From: Microcoleus sp. FACHB-61
Lineage (GTDB): Bacteria; Cyanobacteriota; Cyanobacteriia; Cyanobacteriales; Microcoleaceae
Reading direction: 5' to 3'
DNA length: 64,000 bases
Assembly: GCA_014695295.1 (NCBI GenBank)
Contig: JACJNY010000061.1
Location: 62,001 to 126,000, forward strand
This document shows positions 16,484 to 25,373 of this stretch, piece by piece (the stretch's first letter is position 1; each line of letters begins with the position of its first letter). Position numbers and translations under genes: made by a program. The notes beneath the pieces are model-generated. The model had not been told where the DNA came from. It searched no databases and saw nothing but the letters and a program-made list of their open reading frames with translations.

Positions 16484-18286
16484 TTACCTCTTCAATTCTA
16501 CGGATTCCGCCAGCAGCCAAGCACCTGCCGAATTCAGCCTGCCCCATACTGTCAGAGGCTTTTCGGTTTCGCAATTGTGTAAAAATCTGTCGGTTTCCGA
16601 GTCCAAAGTCACGAGTTGCCAAGTTTGACCGACTAAGGATGCGGGGCTTGTCAGCGTTAGTGTCCAGTCTTGTTCGTCCAGCCGACGGAAAATGCCAGAA
16701 AATTGGCTGTGGGTATTTGTGGTTTGACTGCTTTGTTTCTCTACAGACTCCTGACATTCGCCGCTGGCGGGATATGCTTGAGGTCGATCGAGATAATAGC
16801 GTTGCCAATCCAGCCAGTCCGATCGCCCCCGTGTCAAATTAAATAAAGGAATAACTGCCGCACTCGCCTCGGAATCTTGCAGCAAAGCTTCCTGCAAAAC
16901 TCTCACCGGCAACTCCCGGGGCTGACATCCAGATTCCGCGCACAAAGCCGCCGCCATCCCCGCCGCCTGTCCAATATTCATTACCGTCGGTTGCAAGCGA
17001 GTTGCACCGTTGGCGATGTGAGAGACGGAAATATTTTTTTCGCAGACTAGCAAACCGTCTGTACTCGCAGGAATTAGCGCGCTGTAAGGAATGGTAAACG
17101 GAGTTCCCGTCCAGCGGCCGCCCCAGCGGATCGATTTGGGCTGCAAGGGAATGGCGCCAGTGGTGTAGTGGTGGTCATTGGCATAGTTGCCGATCGCAAT
17201 TGTTTCACAAATGCCCTCAGAATTTATCGGCAACTTCGCGACTCTTCCACCGACAACAGGCAAAATATCTTGTTCTCTGACTGTACTTATCCCTCGCAAG
17301 CGGCGACTTTCTCGGTAGTAAGGATGTAAGGCAAAGGAAGAAAGAAGGGAAGAATTTTGTTGATTTTCGATCATTGAAATCGGGAAAATGTTCTGTGCAA
17401 GGCCGTAGCGGGGGCCGAGTTGCGTTTGAATGAAGCGGGCGAAACTTTGAGTGTGCCAGAGACTTTCTTGGAGGAATTCTTGTCGAGATGCTTCAGATGC
17501 AATTAGTCGATCGACTCCTTCACCATAATCATTACCTCGAATCGGCCAATTAATCATCAACAATCCGCCCGGAAGCCTGCCGTAATTGAGAAATTGCTCA
17601 GGAGTGTAACCGTCCCAAGCACCAGTAAATCGATCGGGATTGTCAATAGGCGGCGCGGGAATTTCTGGCGCAACTGCACCTTTACCAAAATCCTGCATAA
17701 TTGCCACCCAAGTCGGAGCTTGCACCGAATAGTGCTCTGTAAGAGCATTAGAGGCAGCCGGCGCGCTGGGTTCTCCCCACTCGGCTTGGAATTCCCAACC
17801 CCAGCGGTGCCCAACTTCCGCTAAAGCTAGCAAATCTCCCAATTCCGTTGCATCCAAAGTGATTTTGGCCGAAACCGTAAAATCTACAAACCGGACGCCA
17901 GCAATGCGAGAGCCTTCCATTAGCACATCTTGAGCTTTTTGTCCAGAAATCCAGTGCAAGTTCGGCAAACATTTAACCCAATCAGCAAAAATTTCAGCAC
18001 CGGTGCGGGGATCGTAAGTAAAAAAACTGACCCAGCCCCAATCCAAACCTCCCGGCTGTCGCTGCTGGAGTTCCCGGAGAAACGCGCCCCACAAACCGGT
18101 TTGAAAAGCTACTAATTCATTGCCATCAGGGGCCGAAACGCCAGCCGAAGTCAGCATTCCTCCCAGCCAGGGGAATTCGCTTACTAAAATAGTTTTGGCA
18201 CCTCGGCGGGCTGCTTGCACGGCAGCAGCGGTGCCGCCGGTGCCGCCACCGACTACCAAAACATCTGCTTTCAAAACCGAAGACAT
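16484..18286 (-). CDS. FAD-dependent oxidoreductase of unknown substrate
   Basis: A 600-aa flavoprotein. The N terminus has the Rossmann dinucleotide motif VLVVGGGTGGTAAAVQAA (about residues 9-27) followed by the acidic/hydrophobic strand end typical of FAD binding. Further motifs are EFPWLGGMLTSAGV, ITLDATELGDLLALA and, near the end, GANGATRLQPTVMNIGQAAG-like text (actual: NGATRLQPTVMNIGQAAGMA), the second FAD contact. This is the 'FAD-dependent oxidoreductase' (PF12831-like) group. The last 100 residues are an added domain of unknown role. A TTG six bases upstream of the chosen ATG is a possible start. It precedes patX on the same strand with a 96-nt gap; a link to HetR control is not implied. 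Confidence 0.85.
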   Translation of the reverse strand: MSSVLKADVLVVGGGTGGTAAAVQAARRGAKTILVSEFPWLGGMLTSAGVSAPDGNELVAFQTGLWGAFLRELQQRQPGGLDWGWVSFFTYDPRTGAEIFADWVKCLPNLHWISGQKAQDVLMEGSRIAGVRFVDFTVSAKITLDATELGDLLALAEVGHRWGWEFQAEWGEPSAPAASNALTEHYSVQAPTWVAIMQDFGKGAVAPEIPAPPIDNPDRFTGAWDGYTPEQFLNYGRLPGGLLMINWPIRGNDYGEGVDRLIASEASRQEFLQESLWHTQSFARFIQTQLGPRYGLAQNIFPISMIENQQNSSLLSSFALHPYYRESRRLRGISTVREQDILPVVGGRVAKLPINSEGICETIAIGNYANDHHYTTGAIPLQPKSIRWGGRWTGTPFTIPYSALIPASTDGLLVCEKNISVSHIANGATRLQPTVMNIGQAAGMAAALCAESGCQPRELPVRVLQEALLQDSEASAAVIPLFNLTRGRSDWLDWQRYYLDRPQAYPASGECQESVEKQSSQTTNTHSQFSGIFRRLDEQDWTLTLTSPASLVGQTWQLVTLDSETDRFLHNCETEKPLTVWGRLNSAGAWLLAESVELKR

Positions 18287-18350
18287 AGGCAATACTATTT
18301 GAGATTTTAGGTTTATTGCGAAAGGCTCAGTCAGGCGATCCGTGCCGTGA

Positions 18351-18440
18351 ACCCTGCGGATAGATGTTCGGCGTTTGCCATTGTGTCATAATGTAAGCTA
18401 AGGTGTTTCCTGCGCACCCTGCGGATAGATGTTCGGCGTT
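18351..18440. repeat. 25-bp direct repeat
   Basis: The word starting ACCCTGCGGATAGATGTTCG occurs at 18351-18375 and again at 18416-18440 (25/25 identical), 65 bp apart, in the spacer between the divergent oxidoreductase and cysC genes. No ORF spans it. Confidence 0.9.
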
Positions 18441-18682
18441 GGCGATCGCGAATTGAATTTTACTGTGTAAAGACTTGAAAAATAATAAATCGGGAATTAT
18501 GCAGCGAGCGCACAATTCTGTTACTAAATGACTGCAGGAGCGATCGCAACTTTTGATTTCTCATTTTTTGCGCGCAAATATTGCCAATATGACACAGCGA
18601 ATAACGATAATAGAAAAAAGGGAACCGCATCTATAAAGTTTTACGTCTTAATAATTTCTAAGTTACTAATTAACGGCTGAAA

Positions 18683-19207
18683 ATGGAAAAAGGTTTTATT
18701 TTGTGGTTCACCGGGCTGAGCGGCTCCGGCAAGACAACTCTCACCAAAGCTCTCGAACCTGAATTGAAAGCAAGAGGTTGCAAAGTTGAAATATTAGATG
18801 GAGATGTCGTTCGCACCAACTTGTCAAAAGGTTTGGGATTTAGCCAAGAAGACCGAGATACTAATATTCGGCGGATTGGATTTGTAGCTCACCTGCTGAG
18901 CCGTAATGGAGTAGTCGCAATGACCGCAGCTATTAGCCCCTACAGAGCAATTCGCGACGAAATTAGGGCAATGGAGCCAAATTTTGTTGAAGTATATGTC
19001 ACAGCGCCGTTAGAAGTGTGCGAAGTTCGCGATGTCAAGGGACTATACGCTAAGGCCAGAGCAGGAGAAATTAAGGGTTTTACGGGAATAGACGATCCTT
19101 ATGAAGAACCGCTCAATCCTGAGATTATTTGTTACACAGAGCGAGAAACTGTGGAAGAGAGTGTTAAAAAAGTTCTGACCAAGTTAGAACAGTTGGGTTA
19201 CATTTGA
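18683..19207 (+). CDS. cysC: adenylylsulfate (APS) kinase
   Basis: Phosphorylates adenosine 5'-phosphosulfate to PAPS, needed for sulfate assimilation or for sulfating polysaccharides. It has the P-loop GLSGSGKT (residues 11-18), [22 protein letters not shown] with the APS-binding Asp/Arg/Asn, IRRIGFVA, and [20 protein letters not shown], all diagnostic. Length (174 aa) is that of a stand-alone enzyme. It lies directly before the polysaccharide export genes, which is suggestive of a role in sulfated exopolysaccharide, though that is inference. Confidence 0.95.
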   Translation: MEKGFILWFTGLSGSGKTTLTKALEPELKARGCKVEILDGDVVRTNLSKGLGFSQEDRDTNIRRIGFVAHLLSRNGVVAMTAAISPYRAIRDEIRAMEPNFVEVYVTAPLEVCEVRDVKGLYAKARAGEIKGFTGIDDPYEEPLNPEIICYTERETVEESVKKVLTKLEQLGYI

Positions 19208-19244
19208 TGTTGGCGGGGTTGGATGAGGATAGGGGCAAAAAGCG

Positions 19245-20975
19245 ATGGTGGTAAAAAGTTCTTCGCACGGCGTGCAACTAGAAAAAGAATCTCACCCTTC
19301 TGTCCCCTTCGCGGAGAGGGAAGGTGAAGAATTTCTCCCCTTTCCTGCAAGGAAAGGGGCTGAGGCAGAGGTTTCCAGCAAAAGCTGCAAGCTCAGTTAT
19401 TGGGCAAGCAATGCTGTCAAAAATTTGATTTTCAAAAGTTTAACGGTGTCAGTGCTGGCGGCGGTGGGTTCATCTCCTGCGGCGGCCCAGTTTTTGCCTC
19501 CTCCTCCTCCTCCCCCTCCTGCTTCGGGTTCTCCTGTTCCTGTACCGGTACCCGCAGCGCCGAGATTTCCCGAATTTCCGGCAAGTTCACCTTCAAGTGT
19601 ACGATCGGAAGTTTACACTTTGGGAGCGGGCGATCGCATTCAAATGGACATCTTCAACGTCCCGGAATACAGCGGCCCCAACGGTCAACACCAAGTACAG
19701 GCCGACGGTTCCCTGAGTTTGCCCTTAATTGGCAGCGTTTCGGTGTACGGGATGACCTTAGAACAAGCTTCTAATGCTGTTAAAGACCGATACGGCAAAT
19801 ACCTCAAACGTCCTTGGATTACCCTGAAACTGCTAGCGCCGCGTCCTTTGCAAATTGCGATCGCGGGCGAAATCAACCGCCCCGGAGCTTATACAATATC
19901 CTCAGCAGCAGGTCCCGGAGGCACAGCAGAGCAAATGGGAACTCAAATGCCAACGATATCGCGGGCTCTGCGAATGGCCGGCGGAATTACGCAGTCAGCA
20001 GACGTGCGGCAAATCAAAATCCGCCGCCCTCAGCGCAACGCACCGGAACAAATTATTAGTGTGGATTTGTGGGAATTATTGCAAAACGGCGATTTGCGAG
20101 CCGATATGACTTTGCGCGACGGCGATACTATATTTATTCCCACTGTAACTAGCCTCAACCGCCAAGAAGCACCGACTTTAGCAGTAGCTAATATTACCGG
20201 ACAAAGCACTCAACCAATTAATATTGCTGTGGTGGGCGAAGTAGCTCGCCCCGGTACTTATACTTTGGCAAAAGAGGCTCAAAGTAGGGTACAAGAGAAT
20301 GAAATGGGTGCAAATTCTGGTTTATTTGCTGCCAGCGAAACAAACGGCGGGGAAAGTGTTTTGCAGCAAACTGTAACGAGGGCAATTAAAATGGCGGGCG
20401 GCATTACGCCGGTAGCTGATATCAGACAAATAAAAGTTCGCCGCCTGACGCGGGCGGGTACAGAACAAATTATTGATGTGAATTTGTGGCAACTTTTGGA
20501 AGGGGCAGATGTATCCCAAGATTTAGCGCTGCAGCAGGGAGATACGGTAATAGTTCCCAAAGCCGAAAATCTTGATGAAGTCCAAGACGAACAAGTGGCT
20601 AATTCTAATTTTTCACCGGATACGATTAAGGTGAACATTGTCGGAGAAGTCGTGAAACCCGGAGCGATTGCGGTGCTGCCCAACACTACTTTAAATCAAG
20701 CGCTGGTAGCAGCGGGAGGTTTTAATAAAGCGCGGGCCCAAATGGATTCGGTGGATTTAATTCGCCTCAATCCTAACGGCACTGTTTCGCAGCTAAATGT
20801 TAAGGTGAATTTTTCCGCAACAGCCAATGAAGAAACTAATCCCAAACTGCAAAATAATGATGTAATTATGGTAAGGCGATCGGGCCGCGCTACGTTCTCC
20901 GATAATGTAGGTGGGACTCTCGCTCCTTTAAGCCCGCTGTTAGGAATATTTCGGTTGTTCAATATTTTTCAGTGA
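19245..20975 (+). CDS. polysaccharide export protein with three SLBB-type segments (Wza-like)
   Basis: Outer-membrane/periplasmic exopolysaccharide export protein, 576 aa. Order: an unusual N-terminal leader (residues 1-60), a hydrophobic export signal (about 62-83, ending SPAAAQ), a proline-rich stretch, the Poly_export domain (YTLGAGDRIQMDIFNVPEYSG to KRPWITLKLL, about 125-205), and three SLBB segments beginning IAIAGEINRPGAY, IAVVGEVARPGTY and VNIVGEVVKPGAI. The leader between the ATG and the signal is partly encoded by a palindromic repeat (19337-19359), so the annotated start may be too far upstream or the repeat may have been captured. The tyrosine autokinase follows, as in wza-wzc pairs. 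Confidence 0.88.
   Translation: MVVKSSSHGVQLEKESHPSVPFAEREGEEFLPFPARKGAEAEVSSKSCKLSYWASNAVKNLIFKSLTVSVLAAVGSSPAAAQFLPPPPPPPPASGSPVPVPVPAAPRFPEFPASSPSSVRSEVYTLGAGDRIQMDIFNVPEYSGPNGQHQVQADGSLSLPLIGSVSVYGMTLEQASNAVKDRYGKYLKRPWITLKLLAPRPLQIAIAGEINRPGAYTISSAAGPGGTAEQMGTQMPTISRALRMAGGITQSADVRQIKIRRPQRNAPEQIISVDLWELLQNGDLRADMTLRDGDTIFIPTVTSLNRQEAPTLAVANITGQSTQPINIAVVGEVARPGTYTLAKEAQSRVQENEMGANSGLFAASETNGGESVLQQTVTRAIKMAGGITPVADIRQIKVRRLTRAGTEQIIDVNLWQLLEGADVSQDLALQQGDTVIVPKAENLDEVQDEQVANSNFSPDTIKVNIVGEVVKPGAIAVLPNTTLNQALVAAGGFNKARAQMDSVDLIRLNPNGTVSQLNVKVNFSATANEETNPKLQNNDVIMVRRSGRATFSDNVGGTLAPLSPLLGIFRLFNIFQ
19337..19359. repeat. palindrome inside the N-terminal codons of the export gene
   Basis: CCCCTTTCCT and AGGAAAGGGG are perfect 10-bp arms with a 3-nt loop. 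It encodes LPFPARKGA in the reading frame and lies before the signal sequence. Confidence 0.7.
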
Positions 20976-20997
20976 TTTGAATAGACTAGGCTTAAGG

Positions 20998-21072
20998 CCT
21001 CAGAAACCCGCTTTCTAGAAAAATTTTCGGTTGGCTAACGAAATATCTAGGAATCAACCTGGTTTCTGAAAC
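20998..21072. repeat. GAAACC-family palindromic repeat
   Basis: AGAAACCCGCTTTCT at the left and a GGTTTCTGAA end at the right form a diverged member of the family best seen at 13511-13615. It fills the spacer between the export and autokinase genes. Confidence 0.6.
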
Positions 21073-21118
21073 GGCGCAAACGGTACAGACGGTTAAACTA
21101 ATAAGTTGTAGAAATCAA

Positions 21119-23446
21119 ATGAAACCAGGGAAAAAATCTCAATTAGCACTGTTTAATAGCCCTAAAAAAGCCGCAGATATGCAAACAATATCTTCCGTGC
21201 TTTATGAAGAAGATCAATTTTTAGGCAGAGACCAAACAGAGGAAGAAGAGTTAAGTTTTTGGGAAGTTTGCCGCCGTCGCTCCATCTTAGTCATCGGCGT
21301 AGCAGCGGCAGTGACGACCGGGGTTTTCGCCTGGACGCTGAATCAAAAAAGCGAGTACGAAGGGCGCTTTCAATTATTAGTAGAACCCGCAGTTACGCAA
21401 AATACTTTAGCAAAAATATACTCCGGTGAGCTGAAACTGCAACCAGCGGCCCCGGCGACGGCAGAAAAGGGCGGTTTTGACTACGAATCGCAAATTCAAG
21501 TTTTGCAAAGCCCGCAAGTTATGTCGCCGATAATTAAAGAGTTGCAGGCAAAATATCCCGAAATAAATTACAACTACCTATTGAACCAAAAAGCAGATTA
21601 TTTGCCGTTTACTCAGCAAACCAGGCTGTCAATTAATCGGTTCAAAAATACCAAGATTATCGAAGTTAGATATCGGGATTATGACCCGAAAAAAATTCAG
21701 TTTGTTTTGGGAAAAGTGGCGCTAGGCTACCGCAACTACAGCGTGCAAGATACCACAACTCAAATTAGTCAGACTTTGGATTTTGTAAAATCGCAAATTC
21801 CTAACCAGCAAAAGCGCCAACAAGCTCTGCAAACAGAAATTCAAAAGTTGCGGCAGCAGTACAATTTCATCGACCCGCAAATTCAAACCCAACAACTCGC
21901 CCAGCAAATCAGCCAACTTCAAACGCAAAGATTGGATGCGCAAACGCAGCTCAATCAGCAGAGATTGCTCTATTCCAATCTGCAAAATCAGCTCGGATTA
22001 AACCAGAAGCAAGCGCTGATGGCCTCGGCTCTGAGTCAAGCTCCCCGCTATCAAGCGATGCTGACTCAATTGCAGCAATTAGAAGGGCAAATTGCGATTA
22101 ACTCGGCTACGTTTACAGACCAAACTCCGCAAATGCAATTGTTGCGAGAACAGCGCAAAAACCTAGTTCCTTTGCTGAAGAAAGAAGCCCAACAGGTTCT
22201 GGGAACTGATTTGGCTAAGGTAAATTCGCAAGTGCTGGCTTTTCAAGATCCGGTGCGGATTAAGTTAATCGAGCAGTTTATCGGTACTGCTAATTTAATT
22301 CAGGTGCTGGGCGTGCGGAATCAAGTTTTGGAACAAGCTGCTAAGCAGTTGAATCAATACTCTCAAGGATTACCCGTGATTTTGCGGCGCTATTCGGATT
22401 TGCAGCGCGAGTTGGATTTAACTAACAATACGCTGAATGGTTTGCTGGCAAAACAGCAAGCTTTGCAGCTTGAATCTGTGGGTAAAAAAGAGGTGGCTTG
22501 GGAAATTATTGCTAAGCCGGAAATTCCCCGCTATAAAAATGGCGAGTTGATGGCTGTTGCTCCGATTATGCCTTTGAATTTGGCTTTGGGGGGATTGGCT
22601 GGTTTGCTGTTTGGTATGCTGGCGGCGCAGTTGGCGGAACGGTTTAATAATAAAACGGTGTTCCAAACCCCAGAGGATGTCAAACATTCGATTCGGCTGC
22701 CTTTGTTGGGGGTGATTCCTGCTAGCGATAAAATTTTGAGACTTCCTCCTGCTGAGACAAGTCCCGTGGATGTGGCAAGTTCGCCGGTGCCGACGGATGC
22801 TTTTCAAGAAGCTTTTCGATCGCTCAATGCTAATATTCGGTTGCTAAACGTTGATACTCCGATCAATTCTTGTGTAATTACTTCTTGTCAAGTAGCTGAC
22901 GGCAAGTCTACTGTAGCAGTAAATTTGGCGCGAGCGGCGGCTGCAATGGGCCAGCAAGTGCTGTTGGTGGATGCGGATTTACGGCGGCCGCAGGTGCACG
23001 AAATGCTGGGTTTACCGAATTGGCAAGGCCTGCACAATGTGATTGCTGAGGATGTGGATGTGGAAGAGGTGATTGTACGATCGCCCCGCGATGAAAATTT
23101 GTTTGTGTTAACTTCCGGCCCGGTTCCTCTCGATCCCACAAAGGTGCTTTCTTCCAAGAAGATGCAGCATTTAATGGCATCGTTGTCAAGTCATTTTGAC
23201 TTAGTTATTTACGATACTGCACCGCTTTTGGGTTTGGCGGATGCGAATTTGTTGGCGGCTCACACTAACGGATTGATGCTGGTAGTGGGGCTGCATCAAA
23301 CTGAGCGGGAGGCGCTGGTGTTAGCTTTTGAAGATTTGAAAATGGCGGGGATTCCGCTGTTGGGAATGGTGGCAAATAACGATAAAGGCAGCAGGTATTA
23401 CTATCAGTCTTACGTGCAGGATTACATTCAGGAAAAGTCTGTTTGA
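21119..23446 (+). CDS. polysaccharide biosynthesis tyrosine autokinase (Wzc/BY-kinase type)
   Basis: A 775-aa fused chain-length regulator and bacterial tyrosine kinase that controls exopolysaccharide polymerisation and export. Wzz part: first membrane helix about residues 56-72, a long periplasmic coiled coil rich in Gln (about 200-450) and a second helix near 480-500 (LALGGLAGLLFGMLA). Kinase part: Walker A CQVADGKSTVAVNLA (about 590-603), LLVDADLRRPQVHEMLG (Walker A'), and LVIYDTAPLLGLADA (Walker B). The C terminus SRYYYQSYVQDYIQEKSV holds the tyrosine cluster that is autophosphorylated. Partner: the Wza-like protein just upstream. Confidence 0.93.
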   Translation: MKPGKKSQLALFNSPKKAADMQTISSVLYEEDQFLGRDQTEEEELSFWEVCRRRSILVIGVAAAVTTGVFAWTLNQKSEYEGRFQLLVEPAVTQNTLAKIYSGELKLQPAAPATAEKGGFDYESQIQVLQSPQVMSPIIKELQAKYPEINYNYLLNQKADYLPFTQQTRLSINRFKNTKIIEVRYRDYDPKKIQFVLGKVALGYRNYSVQDTTTQISQTLDFVKSQIPNQQKRQQALQTEIQKLRQQYNFIDPQIQTQQLAQQISQLQTQRLDAQTQLNQQRLLYSNLQNQLGLNQKQALMASALSQAPRYQAMLTQLQQLEGQIAINSATFTDQTPQMQLLREQRKNLVPLLKKEAQQVLGTDLAKVNSQVLAFQDPVRIKLIEQFIGTANLIQVLGVRNQVLEQAAKQLNQYSQGLPVILRRYSDLQRELDLTNNTLNGLLAKQQALQLESVGKKEVAWEIIAKPEIPRYKNGELMAVAPIMPLNLALGGLAGLLFGMLAAQLAERFNNKTVFQTPEDVKHSIRLPLLGVIPASDKILRLPPAETSPVDVASSPVPTDAFQEAFRSLNANIRLLNVDTPINSCVITSCQVADGKSTVAVNLARAAAAMGQQVLLVDADLRRPQVHEMLGLPNWQGLHNVIAEDVDVEEVIVRSPRDENLFVLTSGPVPLDPTKVLSSKKMQHLMASLSSHFDLVIYDTAPLLGLADANLLAAHTNGLMLVVGLHQTEREALVLAFEDLKMAGIPLLGMVANNDKGSRYYYQSYVQDYIQEKSV

Positions 23447-23736
23447 GGAAGAGGACTTGAGAAATGTAGAGTGGAACAGGCATCTTGCCTGTTAAGCGAG
23501 AATGCTGCAAGATGTCGGTTTTAATTTTTAACTTTGTATCCAAGTCTCGCTCCCCCTCGCGTCCCCCTTTTTAAGGGGGACTTTAAGAGATGATTCGGAT
23601 ATTGAAATCCCTGCATAGAGTCAAACGAAGTCCGCACAACGCAAGACTAAGAGATTCAGTTAACGAATTTTCTTAAGATTTGCGATCGAGATTGTGAAGT
23701 ATAATTAAAAGTAGAGAGATTTAAACAAATCCGACA
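23447..23736. other. intergenic region with a dispersed GGAACAGGCATCTTGCC repeat
   Basis: GTGGAACAGGCATCTTGCCT at 23471-23490 recurs at 33422 and, inverted, near 54998. The remaining sequence holds a GC-rich run (CCCCTCGCGTCCCCC, about 23553) and nothing that looks like a gene. Confidence 0.6.
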
Positions 23737-23752
23737 CTTGCCAATTGGCAAG
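23737..23752. promoter_or_regulatory. 16-bp perfect palindrome
   Basis: CTTGCCAATTGGCAAG is fully self-complementary and lies 110 nt upstream of the succinic semialdehyde dehydrogenase start, in promoter territory. A dimeric regulator site is plausible; no regulator is known. Confidence 0.35.
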
Positions 23753-23800
23753 ACCTGAAAACGTGGCTGGCAAATTCCCATTTTGTAATACCTTGATACA

Positions 23801-23845
23801 ACTCCCCGCCTAGCTTAGATACTAGAGGGGAGTTTTGTGTTTTTC
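23801..23845 (+). terminator. hairpin with T-rich tail upstream of the SSADH gene
   Basis: ACTCCCC (23801-23807) pairs with GGGGAGT (23827-23833), followed by TTTGTGTTTTT. It looks like an intrinsic terminator. Because it lies only 17-60 nt before the next start codon and 350 nt after the previous stop, it could be an attenuator of the SSADH transcript. Confidence 0.5.
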
Positions 23846-23862
23846 ATGCAGGAGAGGAAACA

Positions 23863-25230
23863 ATGGCTATTGCTACTATCAACCCGGCAACGGGAGAAAC
23901 GCTAAAAACTTTCGAGGCGATCGCGGATGAGGTAATAGAAGCTAAGCTGGAATTAGCACAGCAAGCTTTTAACAAATACCGCCACCTGCCGTTTGAGCAG
24001 CGAGCTCTGTGGATGCAGAAAGCGGCAGACATCTTGGAGCGCGATCGCGAAATTTACGCTGAAATGATGAGCCTGGAAATGGGCAAAACGCTCAAATCTG
24101 CGATCGGCGAAGTGGAAAAATGCGCCTTAGTTTGCCGCTATTACGCCAAAAATGGCGCTCAATTTATGGCAGACGTACCGGCAACCACTGACGCTAGCAG
24201 CAGCTTTGTGCGCTATCAACCGCTAGGGGCTATTTTAGCCGTCATGCCGTGGAATTTCCCATTTTGGCAAGTTTTTCGGTTTGCAGCGCCGGCCCTGATG
24301 GCGGGCAATGTGGGCTTGCTCAAACACGCTTCCAACGTGCCGCAGTGCGCTTTGAAAATCGAAGAAATTTTCGCGAAAGCTGGCTTTCCCGAAGGAGTTT
24401 TTCAAACTTTGTTAGTGGGCGCCGACAAAGTAGCTGATATCGTTGCGGACGATCGCATCAAAGCAGCAACCCTCACCGGTAGCGAACCAGCAGGTGCTAG
24501 TTTAGCAGCCAATGCGGGCAAAAGCTTGAAAAAAGTTGTACTGGAATTAGGAGGAAGCGACCCCTTTATAGTGATGTCCAGTGCTGATTTAGCAGCAGCT
24601 TTATCAACTGCTGTGACATCCCGGATGCTCAATAACGGTCAATCTTGCATCGCCGCCAAACGCTTTATTTTAGCAGAAGATATCGCTGACGAATTCATCA
24701 AAGGATTTGTCGAAAAAATCGAGCAATTAAAAGTAGGCGATCCGATGTTGCCCGAAACCGATATCGGCCCTTTAGCTACTCCCGCCATCCTCAAAGACTT
24801 GGACAATCAAGTGCAAGCTTGCATCCAATCGGGAGCAAAACTTCTGACAGGCGGCCGCCCATTGTCAGAGAATGCCGGCAATTTCTACTTGCCAACTATT
24901 CTGGCAGACATTCCCCCGGATGCTGCTGCCCGTCAAGAAGAGTTTTTTGGCCCGGTAGCTTTAGTATTCCGGGTTGCAGGCATTGATGAGGCGATCGAAC
25001 TCGCAAACAGCACATCTTTTGGGTTGGGTGCGACGGCTTGGACTACAGTAAGAGAAGAGAGCGATCGGTTTATTTCCGAACTAGAAGCAGGCGCCGTATT
25101 TATCAACGGCTTAGTAAAATCAGACCCCAGATTGCCCTTTGGCGGCATCAAACGCTCCGGTTACGGACGCGAATTGAGCATCCAAGGAATGCACGAATTT
25201 GTCAACATTAAAACAGTGTGGGTAAAATAA
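23863..25230 (+). CDS. gabD: succinic semialdehyde dehydrogenase
   Basis: Oxidises succinic semialdehyde to succinate with NAD(P)+. A 455-aa aldehyde dehydrogenase with VMPWNFPFWQVFR, KHASNVPQCAL, LTGSEPAGASLA, the catalytic-Glu motif LELGGSDPFIV and the catalytic-Cys motif NNGQSCIAAKRFI, plus EEFFGPVA and the end LPFGGIKRSGYGREL. GGAGAGG stands before the ATG. The next gene encodes the probable 2-oxoglutarate decarboxylase; the two enzymes together replace 2-oxoglutarate dehydrogenase and succinyl-CoA synthetase in the cyanobacterial TCA cycle. The pairing makes this assignment stronger than sequence alone. It is a member of the Synechococcus A2771-like group. Confidence 0.9.
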   Translation: MAIATINPATGETLKTFEAIADEVIEAKLELAQQAFNKYRHLPFEQRALWMQKAADILERDREIYAEMMSLEMGKTLKSAIGEVEKCALVCRYYAKNGAQFMADVPATTDASSSFVRYQPLGAILAVMPWNFPFWQVFRFAAPALMAGNVGLLKHASNVPQCALKIEEIFAKAGFPEGVFQTLLVGADKVADIVADDRIKAATLTGSEPAGASLAANAGKSLKKVVLELGGSDPFIVMSSADLAAALSTAVTSRMLNNGQSCIAAKRFILAEDIADEFIKGFVEKIEQLKVGDPMLPETDIGPLATPAILKDLDNQVQACIQSGAKLLTGGRPLSENAGNFYLPTILADIPPDAAARQEEFFGPVALVFRVAGIDEAIELANSTSFGLGATAWTTVREESDRFISELEAGAVFINGLVKSDPRLPFGGIKRSGYGRELSIQGMHEFVNIKTVWVK

Positions 25231-25373
25231 GCAAAACTCGATACACTGCTCGTAAAAATATCAATTAATCTGCGTTAATCCGCGTGTGTCTGCAGTTAAC
25301 AAACATTAATTGAGATTTTTACGAGATTTTGAGCAAGAGAAAAAATCCACACTTACAGAGGGAAAAAACGGAA

